A DNA stretch of 34,966 nucleotides from Aeriscardovia sp. (GCA_017632535.1 JAGBRC010000021.1:1-34966); one strand, 5' to 3'. Shown: positions 7,829 through 16,906, counted from the first letter of the stretch. Notes: generated by a model not told the origin, from the letters alone. Translations and numbers: made by a program.

Positions 7829-8999
7829 TTTCCATCCCCTCAGCGCGGAGTCTGTGACAGAGGGGCACCCTGACAAGCTCTGCGACAAAATTTCCGACAG
7901 CGTCCTAGACGACCTTCTGGGCCAGGACTCCTCCAGCCATGTGGCTGTGGAGACCGTGGCCTGCAAAGGCATGTTCATGGTCTGCGGGGAAGTAAACTCC
8001 AAGGGCTACTGCGACGTGCAGAAAATAGTTAGAAACACCGTAAAAGAGACGGGCTACACCGATTCCGCCATAGGCCTCGACTGGCAAAGCTGCGGAGTCA
8101 TGGTGTCTATAACCTCGCAAAGCCCGGAGATCGACGGAAGCGTGCGCAGGAGCGGGCGCCCTGAAGACCAGGGCGCCGGAGACCAGGGAGTGGTGTTTGG
8201 CTTCGCCTGTGACGAAACCAAGGTCATGATGCCTTTGCCCATTACTCTGGCCAACCGCCTGACAATGAAGATGTCTGAGATTAGAAAACAGGGGATCCTT
8301 CCGGCCCTAAGGCCTGACGGAAAGGCCCAAGTCACCGTAGACTACGAAGGATTTTGCCCTAAAAAAATCGACACTGTCCTCATTTCCGCCCAGCACGATC
8401 CCGGCACCGATCTAGGGGAGCTCGGAAGTGCTATGAAGCGGCTGGTAGTAGAGCCGGTCTTGGAAGAGTGGGCCGGGGCGGTCGACTCTTCCTCTTTTAA
8501 CTTCATTTTCAATCCTTCCGGATCCTTTGTGCTCGGAGGCCCCGCAGCCGATACTGGCCTTACCGGGCGCAAAATCATAGTGGACGCTTACGGCAATGCC
8601 GGCCGCAGCGGGGGCGGGGCCTTTTCCGGCAAAGATCCTTCCAAAGTCGACAGATCCGGGGCCTACGCCGCCAGGTGGGTGGCTAAAAATCTTGTAGCTT
8701 CCGGAGCGGTCAAGAGGGCAGAAGTGCAGATCGCCTACGCCATAGGAAGGGCCGATCCTGTGGCCCTCGACATCGAGACCTTCGGGACGGAGGCGCCGGG
8801 GCTTACACCATCCAAAATTAAAGCGGCCGTGGAAGAAGTTTTCGACCTCCGTCCCGGGGTCATAATAAGGGAGCTCGATCTTTTGCGCCCAATTTATTCC
8901 CCCACGGCCTGCTACGGGCATTTTGGACGGGAAGAAGCCTGCTTTACTTGGGAAAGGACAGACCGGGCAGGAGTCCTTCGCGATCTCCTCCTGCGCTAA
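7818..8999 (+). CDS. metK: S-adenosylmethionine synthetase
   Basis: Makes S-adenosylmethionine from methionine and ATP; cytosolic, normally tetrameric. The 393-residue product has the family signatures [15 protein letters not shown] at the start, [10 protein letters not shown] near residue 115, [14 protein letters not shown], and [20 protein letters not shown] with the catalytic Lys and Asp residues. I chose the TTG at 7818, which overlaps the last 11 bases of rpoZ, because residues just downstream already match the conserved N terminus and no ATG or GTG fits. GGAG and GAGG in the rpoZ tail may serve as SD. priA begins at the base after the stop. Confidence 0.96.
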   Translation: MTSNFHPLSAESVTEGHPDKLCDKISDSVLDDLLGQDSSSHVAVETVACKGMFMVCGEVNSKGYCDVQKIVRNTVKETGYTDSAIGLDWQSCGVMVSITSQSPEIDGSVRRSGRPEDQGAGDQGVVFGFACDETKVMMPLPITLANRLTMKMSEIRKQGILPALRPDGKAQVTVDYEGFCPKKIDTVLISAQHDPGTDLGELGSAMKRLVVEPVLEEWAGAVDSSSFNFIFNPSGSFVLGGPAADTGLTGRKIIVDAYGNAGRSGGGAFSGKDPSKVDRSGAYAARWVAKNLVASGAVKRAEVQIAYAIGRADPVALDIETFGTEAPGLTPSKIKAAVEEVFDLRPGVIIRELDLLRPIYSPTACYGHFGREEACFTWERTDRAGVLRDLLLR

Positions 9000-10877
9000 A
9001 TGGCCCAGAGCTTTTTGGCGGCCAAAGTTTTGCCCTTCCGCCCCGCGCCTTCGAACCTCCCTCCCCTCGATTACCTGGTCCCCCCTGATCTGGCGCCCCT
9101 AGCCCACCCTGGGGCGCGCGCCTTTGTGCACGTCCTCAACCGGGCCATGGAGGGGCTTATTTTGCAAACCTTTCCCCCGCAAGAGAGCAAATTTAAAAAT
9201 TTGAAGGCGCTAGATTCCATCTCCCCCGCTTCAGGCATGGATGGGGAGCAAATGAGGGAGGCTGAAGCAGTCTGCCAATTCTTTGGGGGACACCTTGCAA
9301 ATATCTTGGATCTCGCACTGCCTGCCAGGGTGCAGTACGTAGAAAAAGAAACCTTCCCTCCTGCGACGTGGAGCCCTCAAAACGAAGAGGCCTTAAGCCG
9401 CCTCCTTGCCGCTGCGAGGCGGGCTTATGGGCAGGTACCCGATCTTGAGAAGGCATTTTCAGATTTTGAAAATCGGAGCTTTGTCTGGGATCTGGCGCAG
9501 GGGCAGGGAAGGATTTTTGAGGATCTCGCCCTGGTGGCGCTCCTGTCGAAACGTTCCGGCTACTCCTTTTTAGCCTGTTTGCCTTCGACAAATCTTTTTG
9601 AAAAATTGGAAGAGGCCTTCAAAAGGTGCGGCCTTTATCCCCTTTTTGCCAGTTCCGCCGAAGGTCGGGCCGAAAACTACCGGGCCTTTTTGGCATGCGC
9701 CAGAGGCTCAGGGCAGATCATAGGGACAAGGAAGGCCATGCACTTTCCCATAAAAGGGCCCAGCGTCTTAATGGACGTAAACGCATTTGGCGCCGGATCC
9801 ACGGATGGGATAGCCCCTTACGCCAACATCCGGGACGTGCTTTCCATAAGGCAGGGCGTCCGGGGCGGTATCAGGATTTCCATGTCTTACTGCCATGGGG
9901 CGGTACAAGAAAAGTGGCTGCAGTCAGGCCGGGCGTCCCACATTTTTCCGGCCCTTCCCCCGCGGCTGCACCCCGCCTGCTTTACCCGCTCGCGCATCCT
10001 AGAGATGGGGGAAAGATTTGTGCACCTGCCGAGCTTTCTTGTAGAGCGCCTCAGGAAAAACGGGGCCGAGGGCAAAAAGTCCCTGCTGGTATGCCCTGCA
10101 GGAAGCCAAGTCGTTTTCTTTCTCTGCCCCGAGTGCAACGCCTTTATGAAGTGTTCCTGCGGAGCGGCCCTCAAGTCTATGGGAGGGGAGCCGATCTGCC
10201 CCTCGTGCAAGAAAAGGAGAGAAGAGTGGGAGTGCCAAAGGTGCGAAAAGATCTTTCCCTCAAGTTCCCTCATCGCTCTCAAGCGGGGCCCCGAGCACGT
10301 CAGAGAGGAGCTTAAAAACCTGTTGAAAGGAGAAGCGCTAGAGAATGCCGAAGTGGCTGAAGCCGGGGCCCTCCCTCAAAGGCCCTACTCCCTAGTGGCG
10401 ATCTTGGACGCCTGGCTCTCATTTTTCTCCCTTCACTTGGATTCTGAAGCCGGGGTGCTCAATTCCTGGATGGAGGCCTCTTCTCTGGCTTCAGAGCAGG
10501 TCATCTTGATAGGCGAGTGCCAAAAGGAGCTCCTCTCCTCTTTTTCCAATTGGAACTGCGACTTTCCCAAGTGGGATCTAAAAGACAGGAAAAAGGCCGG
10601 CATGCCCCCGTTTAGGACGGCTGTAAATATTTGGGGCAAGCAGGGTGCCCCTGAAAAGGCTGCAAAAGAGATTTTAAGCATCCTCCCTTCCTCTCTTGGG
10701 GGCGCAGCTGACGTTTTGGGCCCCATGTCCGCCTCAAAGCCCTCGGAAGAAGTGTGTACACTCTTGGCGCCCGGGGCCGCAAAAGACCTGGGCAGGGCCG
10801 TAGAAAGCCTTTCTGGGCGGCAAGGGAAGATTGCGGTCCACTTCTGGATCAATCCTTATTGCTTCGGTTGCAGATAG
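9000..10877 (+). CDS. priA: PriA-like primosomal protein, degenerate helicase (N')
   Basis: PriA normally recognises stalled forks and reloads the replicative helicase. This 625-residue copy has the N-terminal DNA-binding part (KVLPFRP to residue 120), a helicase-like region and the zinc-binding cysteine cluster (CPECN, CSCG, CPSC, CQRC at about 376-420). The helicase motifs are lost: the Walker A site reads DLAQGQGRIFEDL instead of GxxGSGKT, and the DEEH box is replaced by MDVN after the recognisable GTRKAMHF. Actinobacterial PriA proteins are known to lack the ATPase motifs, so a structural, non-unwinding role is likely. It appears shorter than the roughly 730-780 residues I would expect. 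The ATG directly follows the metK stop and lacks a strong SD, so coupled translation is likely. Confidence 0.88.
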   Translation: MAQSFLAAKVLPFRPAPSNLPPLDYLVPPDLAPLAHPGARAFVHVLNRAMEGLILQTFPPQESKFKNLKALDSISPASGMDGEQMREAEAVCQFFGGHLANILDLALPARVQYVEKETFPPATWSPQNEEALSRLLAAARRAYGQVPDLEKAFSDFENRSFVWDLAQGQGRIFEDLALVALLSKRSGYSFLACLPSTNLFEKLEEAFKRCGLYPLFASSAEGRAENYRAFLACARGSGQIIGTRKAMHFPIKGPSVLMDVNAFGAGSTDGIAPYANIRDVLSIRQGVRGGIRISMSYCHGAVQEKWLQSGRASHIFPALPPRLHPACFTRSRILEMGERFVHLPSFLVERLRKNGAEGKKSLLVCPAGSQVVFFLCPECNAFMKCSCGAALKSMGGEPICPSCKKRREEWECQRCEKIFPSSSLIALKRGPEHVREELKNLLKGEALENAEVAEAGALPQRPYSLVAILDAWLSFFSLHLDSEAGVLNSWMEASSLASEQVILIGECQKELLSSFSNWNCDFPKWDLKDRKKAGMPPFRTAVNIWGKQGAPEKAAKEILSILPSSLGGAADVLGPMSASKPSEEVCTLLAPGAAKDLGRAVESLSGRQGKIAVHFWINPYCFGCR

Positions 10878-10892
10878 TGGATAATTGAATAA

Positions 10893-11549
10893 GTGAAAGC
10901 TAACGACACAGACAAAATCCAAAACGTCATTTTCGACTTCGGCAACGTTTTGGTCAGGTGGGACATATACGGGGCGCTTATAAGCAGGTACACTCCCCAA
11001 CTCATAGACAGGTTCCGCCTCAATGAGGTTTCAGGTTTTGAAGACGCGAATGTCTTCTGCGATCTGGGAGAGCCCCTCAAAAAGGCGGTAGATCTCATAA
11101 AGAGGGAGCACGGGGAGCCCTGGGGCGAGATGATGGAGTGGTACATCTCACATTTCCCGGATTCCGTTTTGGGGGAAGTGCCTGGCTCCAGGCAGCTGGT
11201 GTGCGACCTCAAAGAGGCGGGGATCGGCGTGTTCGGCCTTTCAAACTGGTCCTCCGACCTCTTCGAAAGGGCGCTCCCGCGCCTGCCGGAAGTCATATTC
11301 ATGATGCAGGACAGGGTTGTTTCCGGCTATATTCACCAAAGGAAGCCCGATAGAAACATCTTTGAAACCGCAGTCGCAAAGTTCGGCGTAGATCCCGCCG
11401 TAACCGCCTTTATAGACGACAGGCCCGAAAATGTGCAGGCCGCGGCGGAAATCGGGCTTCAAAGCGTGCAGTTTGAAAATCCTGTCCAAATCAGGGAGCA
11501 GCTCATAAAAATGGGAGCCCGCATTCCGGCCCTCAAGGGCGAAAAATAA
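10893..11549 (+). CDS. HAD-superfamily hydrolase (subfamily IA type)
   Basis: A 218-residue cytosolic phosphatase-like protein of the YihX/HAD-IA kind. Motif I is FDFGNVLV (nucleophile Asp, Gly in place of the second Asp, as in YihX), motif II is GLSNWSS, motif III lies in HQRKPDRNIFE with the conserved Lys, and motif IV is FIDDRPENVQAA. The cap helices lie between about residues 20 and 100. The likely substrate is a small sugar phosphate or nucleotide but cannot be read from sequence. The GTG start is 15 bases after priA, with no clear SD. fmt follows after 14 bases. Confidence 0.88.
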   Translation: MKANDTDKIQNVIFDFGNVLVRWDIYGALISRYTPQLIDRFRLNEVSGFEDANVFCDLGEPLKKAVDLIKREHGEPWGEMMEWYISHFPDSVLGEVPGSRQLVCDLKEAGIGVFGLSNWSSDLFERALPRLPEVIFMMQDRVVSGYIHQRKPDRNIFETAVAKFGVDPAVTAFIDDRPENVQAAAEIGLQSVQFENPVQIREQLIKMGARIPALKGEK

Positions 11550-11563
11550 GCGGAAAGGCGGAC

Positions 11564-12508
11564 ATGAGGACGGTTTTTGCAGGCTCCACTCCACAGGCGG
11601 CAGAGTGTTTGGAAGAGCTTTGCCGGACCCAACAGGTGCGCCTCGTTTTGACGCGCCCCGACGCCCGCAGGGGGAGGGGGAGGAAGGAAGCGCCAAACCC
11701 TGTAAAAGAAGCGGCCCTGAGGCTCGGGATTGAGTGCTTCGACTGCAAGCCCTCCGATCCCGCCTTCGAAGCGAAGATTAAGGAAGAGGGGGTGGAGTGC
11801 GGAGCCGTGGTGGCCTACGGGAGGCTGATTTCCCCCCGCCTCCTCTCGCTTCTTTCCAAGGGCTGGTATAACCTGCATTTTTCGCTTCTGCCCTATTTTA
11901 GGGGCTCAAACCCCGTGGCTGCCTGCGTTTTAGACAGGTACGCCCACTGCGGCGTCACCGTCTTCAGGCTTACGGAGGGCCTGGATGAAGGGCCGTGGAT
12001 TGCAAGGGCGCCCTACCGTCCCGCTTCGCCCCTCACGGCAGGAGAGCTCACAGAAGACCTCGCCAAAATCGGGAAAAAGGCGCTCTGCGAAGCCTTAAAG
12101 GAAGTCGAATCGGGCACCGCCTTCCCAAAGGCGCAGGAAAGCGCCGCAGGTTTGGCATACGCGGGAAAAATAAGCAAGGAGGAGGCCCGCATTGATTTTT
12201 CCCTGGGGAGGGAAGAAATTTTTTACAGGGTCCTCGCGTTCAACCCCAACCCCATGGCCTGGGCCGAGGCAAAGGTGGGAGAGGAGAGGATCTACGTCAA
12301 GCTCAATCGCTTGGGCCTGAATGCGCCTGAGCTTCCTTCTGCTCCCGAGGGATCCGTACTGTCTTCCTCGGGCAAGGCCTTTGTAAGGTGCGCGGACGGC
12401 TGGCTGGAGCTGAGCGAAATAACTCCCGCCTCGAAGAAGAAGATGAGCGGGCAAGTGTGGCTGAGGGGAATCAGGGGAGGGGCCGAATTTCTCCGACCCC
12501 TCCCCTGA
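11564..12508 (+). CDS. fmt: Methionyl-tRNA formyltransferase
   Basis: Transfers a formyl group from 10-formyl-tetrahydrofolate to Met-tRNA-fMet for initiation. The 314-residue product has the catalytic triad Asn103, His105 and Asp141 in NLHFSLLPYFRG and EGLDEGP. The usual Pro after the His is Phe here (HFSLLP, not HPSLLP). The C-terminal OB-like domain begins at about residue 205 (INFxLGREEIF region). It is the last gene of the long + strand run. A 12-bp inverted repeat spans its last codons and stop, and the next gene (HU) converges on it. Confidence 0.95.
   Translation: MRTVFAGSTPQAAECLEELCRTQQVRLVLTRPDARRGRGRKEAPNPVKEAALRLGIECFDCKPSDPAFEAKIKEEGVECGAVVAYGRLISPRLLSLLSKGWYNLHFSLLPYFRGSNPVAACVLDRYAHCGVTVFRLTEGLDEGPWIARAPYRPASPLTAGELTEDLAKIGKKALCEALKEVESGTAFPKAQESAAGLAYAGKISKEEARIDFSLGREEIFYRVLAFNPNPMAWAEAKVGEERIYVKLNRLGLNAPELPSAPEGSVLSSSGKAFVRCADGWLELSEITPASKKKMSGQVWLRGIRGGAEFLRPLP
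12471..12508 (+). repeat. 12-bp perfect inverted repeat covering the fmt stop codon
   Basis: TCAGGGGAGGGG (12471-12482) pairs with CCCCTCCCCTGA (12497-12508) around a 14-nt loop; the right arm includes the TGA stop. It is followed by an A-rich stretch, not a T run, so it is not a standard intrinsic terminator on this strand. It could stabilise the mRNA 3' end together with the AT hairpin downstream. Confidence 0.75.
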
Positions 12509-12520
12509 AATTAAAGATTT

Positions 12521-12553
12521 AAAAAATTTCTGCCCTGATCGGGGTTATTTTTT
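12521..12553. terminator. Possible bidirectional terminator between fmt and HU
   Basis: AAAAAAT (12521-12527) can pair with ATTTTTT (12547-12553) around CCC/GGG near the loop, giving an A-run/T-run hairpin that reads similarly on both strands. It lies between converging genes and overlaps the HU stop. The GC part is short, so its strength is uncertain. Confidence 0.42.
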
Positions 12554-12838
12554 CCCTTGAACGGCGTCCTTGAGGGTCTTTCCGGGGGTAATCTTCACAA
12601 TTTCCCTTGCGGGAATTTCCATAGCTTCGCCTGTCTGCGGATTCCTTCCGCTCCTGGCGGCCCTGGCCACCCTTTCAAGGCTGAAATATCCCGCCAAGCG
12701 GACATCGATTCCCTTCTCTGCGCACTCGAGCAGGGTGTCCAAGAAGGCGTCTACAGCCTTTTTCGCTTCTTCGCGGGTAATGTCGGCCTTTTCGGCCACG
12801 CTGGCCGTTATCTCGGTTTTCCCGTAGTACTTATCCAT
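12545..12838 (-). CDS. hup: HU-family nucleoid DNA-binding protein
   Basis: Small basic protein that bends and packs DNA. The 97-residue product has the two N-terminal helices (ITASVAEKADITREEAKKAVDAF), the saddle strand, and the arm signature RNPQTGEAMEIPAREI followed by KITPGKTLKDAV. The ATG at 12838 is preceded by AAAGGAAG. The open frame extends far upstream on this strand, but that part is only a shadow of the large membrane gene. The 62 bp upstream are AT-rich and include TATTAT and TATAAC hexamers fit for a -10, though no good -35 is seen. Confidence 0.95.
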   Translation of the reverse strand: MDKYYGKTEITASVAEKADITREEAKKAVDAFLDTLLECAEKGIDVRLAGYFSLERVARAARSGRNPQTGEAMEIPAREIVKITPGKTLKDAVQGKK

Positions 12839-12900
12839 CTGTCTTCCTTTACTGAAAGTTCGACTTGTTATAAACATAATAAACTCAATCGTGATAAAAA

Positions 12901-15309
12901 CTACAACAGCTGCTTTTTTTCCATGTACTTCATGTAGAGGGCGCCCAGGGCCATCCTCAGCCAGTAGGTGGCGAGGCGGAAAAGCAGGGTGGCGGAGACG
13001 GCTATGGCGCTGGGAACCCCGACGCCTATGAAGGTAGTGGAGAGCACCGTCTCTATCGCGCCCAATCCCCCCGGGGTGGGCACGGCCGAACCCACCCCGT
13101 TGGCGAACAGGAATAGGAAGAGGGTCTCTATAAAGTTCAGGTGGTACCCGAAGGCCAAAAGGGAGAACCAGAAGGCCATATCGAGGGCGGTGTTTTGAAT
13201 GATGGACCCCACCATGGAGATGATGAGCGTCATAGGGTGGGAAAGGAGCCTTCCCAGCATCGATCCGTAGGACTTCAGAACCGGGAGGCACTTCCTTTTG
13301 ATCCAACCCCGCACGGGGCGGATGGCCATGGCGAGGGCGACCAGCCCCACCAGCACCCCCACTGTCACGATGATGATCATCTTGTTGGGGATGAGGTTGT
13401 GAAAGACGTTTTGCCCCGTAAAGAAGCCCAAAATGACGAACATGAGGAAGGTAGTGGAAAACTCCGTCACCGTGTCTGCGCTGGCTATGGCCGTGGCCTC
13501 GGTATTTTTGTACCCGATCTTTCTGAGAAATGTGATGTTTACAGCTATAGGCCCTGCCATGGCCGGCATAGACACTGCGGCAAAGCTCGCCACTGCCTGA
13601 GTGCCCAAAATGCCCAGGTGGTGCTTCTTTCTTTTGGACTTGTCTATAAATATTCCGAAAGCCAGACCCGATCCCGTCCAGGCCAAAAGCCCTATCGCGC
13701 AGGCGGCCAGGGACCACCACGGGTTGGCTCCCTCTATCGCCTTTATGACCTGCTTGAAGTTGAGCTGGGTAAAGACGACAACGAGGGCTATAGTCACCAA
13801 AAGGACCGTAATGAAGCGCCTCAGGTTGAAGCGGGCAAGCCTCACGGTCTGAAGCATCTGATCCTCTTCCCTCGCCGCCTCCTCCAGGGAGCTTTTGAGG
13901 GGCTTTAGGACCCTTTTTCTCCACCCCTTCTCCTTCCTGGTCGAGGCGGGGATGACGATCCTCTGGGCGTAGGGCGAAAGAAGGGCGAGGGCTGAGGATC
14001 CCAAGACCTGCTTGGCCGCCTCCATCGTCTCTTCTACGCCCGCCATGGTGGCGAAGAGGGCCAAAAGCTGGATCATGTCTATTCTTTTGTGGGCGGCGCT
14101 GGAAATCACGTCGCCCCCGGACCAGCCCACCAAAAAGAGCTTCCCATTGTCGTCTCTGGCAAGGGAGGCGGGGGAGATGTTGCGGTGCGTGAGCCCCTTT
14201 TCGTGAAGGGAGTTTAAAGAGGAGATGAGGCAGACAAGGTCGGCTTTGGAGAGGGATTTTGGATCGGGCCTCTTTGGGGGGGCCGCCGGGGCCTCAAAGA
14301 CCATGAAGGCCGAATCGGAGATCGCCCCCACCCTCACTGGGCGCGGCCCCTCCCCTCCGAGCTTTTCAAGCGCCATCAGCACTGCGTAGTGGTGCTCCGC
14401 CATGGCCTCCACGGATTTGTCGTGGCGGATGGTCAGCCCTTCCATCTTCACGGCGTCCCACATCTGCTTTAAGTACCTCAGGGAGTGCTGCTGCTCGTCG
14501 TTTACGGCCATAAGGTAGGATTTTCCGCCGGAAAAAAGGGAATAGTACCTGCTCCGCTTCGCCCCGTCGCAGCTAATCACTTCTCCTTGACTGGGATCGA
14601 TTCTTTCCAGCTTTTCCACTTCCATTCCGCAGGCCTGCAAAGCGGATGCCAGCTGGGCACCCCAGGCCCCCGAACCCGGGGTGCCGAAGGCCAGCCTGAA
14701 GGCCAGGCCTATCCAGGCCCCCATGAAGATAGACATGAGGGCGGCGGGAACTGTGGAAAGGGAGGCTATGACCACTATCGCCAGGGCGGCGTAGTACACT
14801 TTCCAAGCCCAGCCCAGCTTGTTTCTCAGGCTCCTTCCGTTCGAGGCGGTAAGGAAGGCCATAATCGTCAAGGAGGCGTCGAAAGAGCCAAATCTGGAGG
14901 GGCCTCCGGCTCCTATAAAGCTCGTCAGCCGGTAGAGGGAGAACAGATGCGCGCACACCACCGAGACGCAAAACCCCACTATCAGGGCCAAGGCCGCCGT
15001 GAGGGCAGGTATCCACATCCTCTTCACTAGCAGCTGCACGAATACGGCCATGACTATGAGGGAAAGCACTATGTTGAACAGCAGCGATAGGGGGAGCAGG
15101 ACCAGCCAGGAGAAGGGGTAGGAGACCTTCTGCACATCGCTTTCTATGCTGTTTGTGGTGTTTTGCAGCCAGAGGGCGCAGATAACTACGAGGGCGGAAA
15201 GGATGAGAAATAGAGCCAGCTTAGCCAGGTCCCCCCAGTCTCTGATCCTCTTGGGTGCGCGGTCCAAAATTTCAGGGGGGTTTGCAGGCGCCTTTTGACT
15301 CCCTACCAC
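12901..15309 (-). CDS. Membrane protein: pseudokinase-like domain fused to a flippase-like (LPG synthase TM) domain
   Basis: An 802-residue inner-membrane protein in three parts. Residues 1 to about 220 hold several hydrophobic helices (LALFLILSALVVICALWL and others). Residues of about 240-480 resemble a protein-kinase fold: a small lobe, then LHEKGLTHRNISPASL where HRD should be and LFLVGWSGGD where DFG should be. The catalytic Asp is Asn377 and the metal-binding motif is lost, so it is probably a pseudokinase. From about 510 to the end is a helical region of the LPG-synthase-TM/YbhN type (GLAFGIF, AGPIAVNITFLRKIGYKNTE, GSAVPTPGGLGAIE). Some actinobacteria carry related fusions. The GTG start overlaps the upstream gene by seven bases. 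It closes the moxR operon. A role in moving envelope lipid under regulation is inference. Confidence 0.82.
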   Translation of the reverse strand: MVGSQKAPANPPEILDRAPKRIRDWGDLAKLALFLILSALVVICALWLQNTTNSIESDVQKVSYPFSWLVLLPLSLLFNIVLSLIVMAVFVQLLVKRMWIPALTAALALIVGFCVSVVCAHLFSLYRLTSFIGAGGPSRFGSFDASLTIMAFLTASNGRSLRNKLGWAWKVYYAALAIVVIASLSTVPAALMSIFMGAWIGLAFRLAFGTPGSGAWGAQLASALQACGMEVEKLERIDPSQGEVISCDGAKRSRYYSLFSGGKSYLMAVNDEQQHSLRYLKQMWDAVKMEGLTIRHDKSVEAMAEHHYAVLMALEKLGGEGPRPVRVGAISDSAFMVFEAPAAPPKRPDPKSLSKADLVCLISSLNSLHEKGLTHRNISPASLARDDNGKLFLVGWSGGDVISSAAHKRIDMIQLLALFATMAGVEETMEAAKQVLGSSALALLSPYAQRIVIPASTRKEKGWRKRVLKPLKSSLEEAAREEDQMLQTVRLARFNLRRFITVLLVTIALVVVFTQLNFKQVIKAIEGANPWWSLAACAIGLLAWTGSGLAFGIFIDKSKRKKHHLGILGTQAVASFAAVSMPAMAGPIAVNITFLRKIGYKNTEATAIASADTVTEFSTTFLMFVILGFFTGQNVFHNLIPNKMIIIVTVGVLVGLVALAMAIRPVRGWIKRKCLPVLKSYGSMLGRLLSHPMTLIISMVGSIIQNTALDMAFWFSLLAFGYHLNFIETLFLFLFANGVGSAVPTPGGLGAIETVLSTTFIGVGVPSAIAVSATLLFRLATYWLRMALGALYMKYMEKKQLL

Positions 15310-15875
15310 GGCTTTGTCACTTTCTGGCTCTGGGGGACGGCGGTGGAGGAATCTGCGGTGGAGGAGTTATTTTGAGTGTTGGAGGACAGGAGTGTGTTGA
15401 GTTTTTGCTGTCCTTCAGCTTCGTTTTGCCTTTCCTGGGTCATCTGCGCCTGGCTCTGAGGGGAAGGAGAGGAAGAGGGGGAGGAAAGGCTACTGGCGGT
15501 TCCCGAAGGAGAGGACTTGTAGCGCAGATCTATCTCCTGGTTGACTTGGTTGGCTATTTCAATGGCCTTTTGCACCGCCTTTTTGGTGGACGAAAGCTGG
15601 AGGGCGGAAGTTTCCTGCTCCTGATAAAGCTGGGAGAGGACCTGGGCCTGGGATTCTTTTAAGGAGTCCAAATTGGGGTTTGCAAGCTGCAGCGCGAGGA
15701 TGTCGCTTTTTAAAAGCGCGGAAGTGGCCTCAAAGTTTTTGGCCACGCTCCAGTTGAGGAAGAAAAAGTAGGTGAGGAAGGCCAAAGCGACCCCTCCGCA
15801 CGCGGCCAAGATCCCCCTCCACTTTGGAAGCTTCGTCCTCCCGCTTCTCCTTAACCCTTCTTCCCGCTTTCTCAC
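15303..15875 (-). CDS. Membrane-anchored coil protein of the moxR operon, function unknown
   Basis: I place the start at the GTG at 15875 because it forms a GTGA overlap with the upstream stop and has AAAGGAA seven bases before it; an earlier GTG at 15917 would overlap the upstream gene by 46 bp. The 190-residue product has a basic N terminus, one membrane helix (GILAACGGVALAFLTYFFF), then a helical, Gln/Glu-rich outer part (about residues 50-120), and a Ser/Pro/Gln-rich low-complexity end (SSPSSSPSPQSQ). It is probably anchored with most of the chain outside. It lies between a VWA gene and the flippase-like gene and is likely to work with them. I do not recognise a domain. Confidence 0.8.
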   Translation of the reverse strand: MRKREEGLRRSGRTKLPKWRGILAACGGVALAFLTYFFFLNWSVAKNFEATSALLKSDILALQLANPNLDSLKESQAQVLSQLYQEQETSALQLSSTKKAVQKAIEIANQVNQEIDLRYKSSPSGTASSLSSPSSSPSPQSQAQMTQERQNEAEGQQKLNTLLSSNTQNNSSTADSSTAVPQSQKVTKPW

Positions 15876-16906
15876 TGGTATTTCCTTTGCTTGAAAATAT
15901 CCGATCCGCATTCCCACAGCAGGAGCGCGGCTATGACTATGGCCAGAGGCCAGACCTGGATGTTTCGCATGGAGTGCTTGCGGTCAGTTTCCTGCACGAG
16001 GTAGCTGTGCGAGACGTAGGCGGAGAGGGAGGCGGCGGTGGTAGTCTGATCCATCTGCAGGTAGGTGCCCGAGAACTGGTCTGCAATTTCCTTCAAGTTC
16101 TCCGGGTCCAATTTGGAAATGGCGGGAGTGGAAGTTCCGGGCTCGTCTAAGTACCTGGGGCTGGCTTCGCCTTGGCCGTTGGTGAGGTCCTGAGGGGAGA
16201 TGAAGGGGACTTTTCCGCCCTGCACGCTTCCTACCCCCAGGACCGCCCCCGCGTCTACGAACTGGCGAAGCGGACTGAAAGAGGAAGCCTCGACGTCCCT
16301 CGTCTGTTCGCCGTCCGAAATGTAGTAAAGGACGATGATATTTCTCGGATACTGCTTGTGAACGCTTTGCATGGCCAAAAGCAGGGTATCTACAGGCTCG
16401 CTGAGCTGGGTCCCGTTGGAGGCGTCGGTGGGTTCTACCGCGAGGACCTTCAGCCAGTTTTGCACCGCCCCCACGTCAGTTGTGGGGGGCAGGGCGAGGG
16501 AGGCGGAAGCCCCGAAGGTAACTCCTGCGAAAGCCGCCCCGGGGTACATGGACACCAGGTTTTCCACTGCGTCTTTTGCGGCATCAATTCTGGGGATGGC
16601 CGTATCGGAGCCATAGTGGGCGTCGTCTACCGCCATGGAGCCTGTGACGTCTACGGCAAAGAAGACGTCGGTGTCGGAAATGGCATTGGAAGAAGAGGAA
16701 GCGACGATGGTAGGGCCCAAAGTCAAAAGGATGGCGAAGATCGCTATCAGCCACCGGCGCAGCCAGTCTAGGTGCGTGGCGTCGGAGGAGTTCCTGTGCC
16801 TCCAAAACATCCAAAATCCCGCGCCACAGCAGACGAGGATGAGGGCGTCCAAGAGGATTGTCAAAAGCCAGCTGTGCAGGAGGGGGGTAAAGGCCAATCC
16901 GCTCAT
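15872..16906 (-). CDS. Membrane VWA-domain protein (second of pair, BatA/BatB-like)
   Basis: A 344-residue protein with two N-terminal membrane helices (about residues 12-33 and 49-69), a von Willebrand factor A domain with metal site FAVDVTGSM (DxTxS), the later LYYISDGEQT strand, and a C-terminal membrane helix (VWPLAIVIAALLLW). VWA proteins of this plan are partners of MoxR AAA+ ATPases. ATGA overlaps link it to the genes on both sides. The VWA domain should lie outside the membrane between helices 2 and 3; its binding partner is not known. Confidence 0.9.
   Translation of the reverse strand: MSGLAFTPLLHSWLLTILLDALILVCCGAGFWMFWRHRNSSDATHLDWLRRWLIAIFAILLTLGPTIVASSSSNAISDTDVFFAVDVTGSMAVDDAHYGSDTAIPRIDAAKDAVENLVSMYPGAAFAGVTFGASASLALPPTTDVGAVQNWLKVLAVEPTDASNGTQLSEPVDTLLLAMQSVHKQYPRNIIVLYYISDGEQTRDVEASSFSPLRQFVDAGAVLGVGSVQGGKVPFISPQDLTNGQGEASPRYLDEPGTSTPAISKLDPENLKEIADQFSGTYLQMDQTTTAASLSAYVSHSYLVQETDRKHSMRNIQVWPLAIVIAALLLWECGSDIFKQRKYQ

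Noticed and set aside
7313..8002. Hydrophobic open frame antisense to rpoZ and metK
   Set aside because: Its Phe/Leu/Val-rich segment is only the complement of the Glu/Asp codons of the omega tail.
13141..13908. Long open frame antisense to the flippase-like gene
   Set aside because: The translation is rich in His, Gly and Arg without any fold or motif and lies opposite a clear coding region.
12839..13924. Long open frame on the minus strand leading into HU
   Set aside because: It overlaps the large membrane gene in another frame on the same strand and its translation is low-complexity; only the last 97 residues are a protein family (HU).
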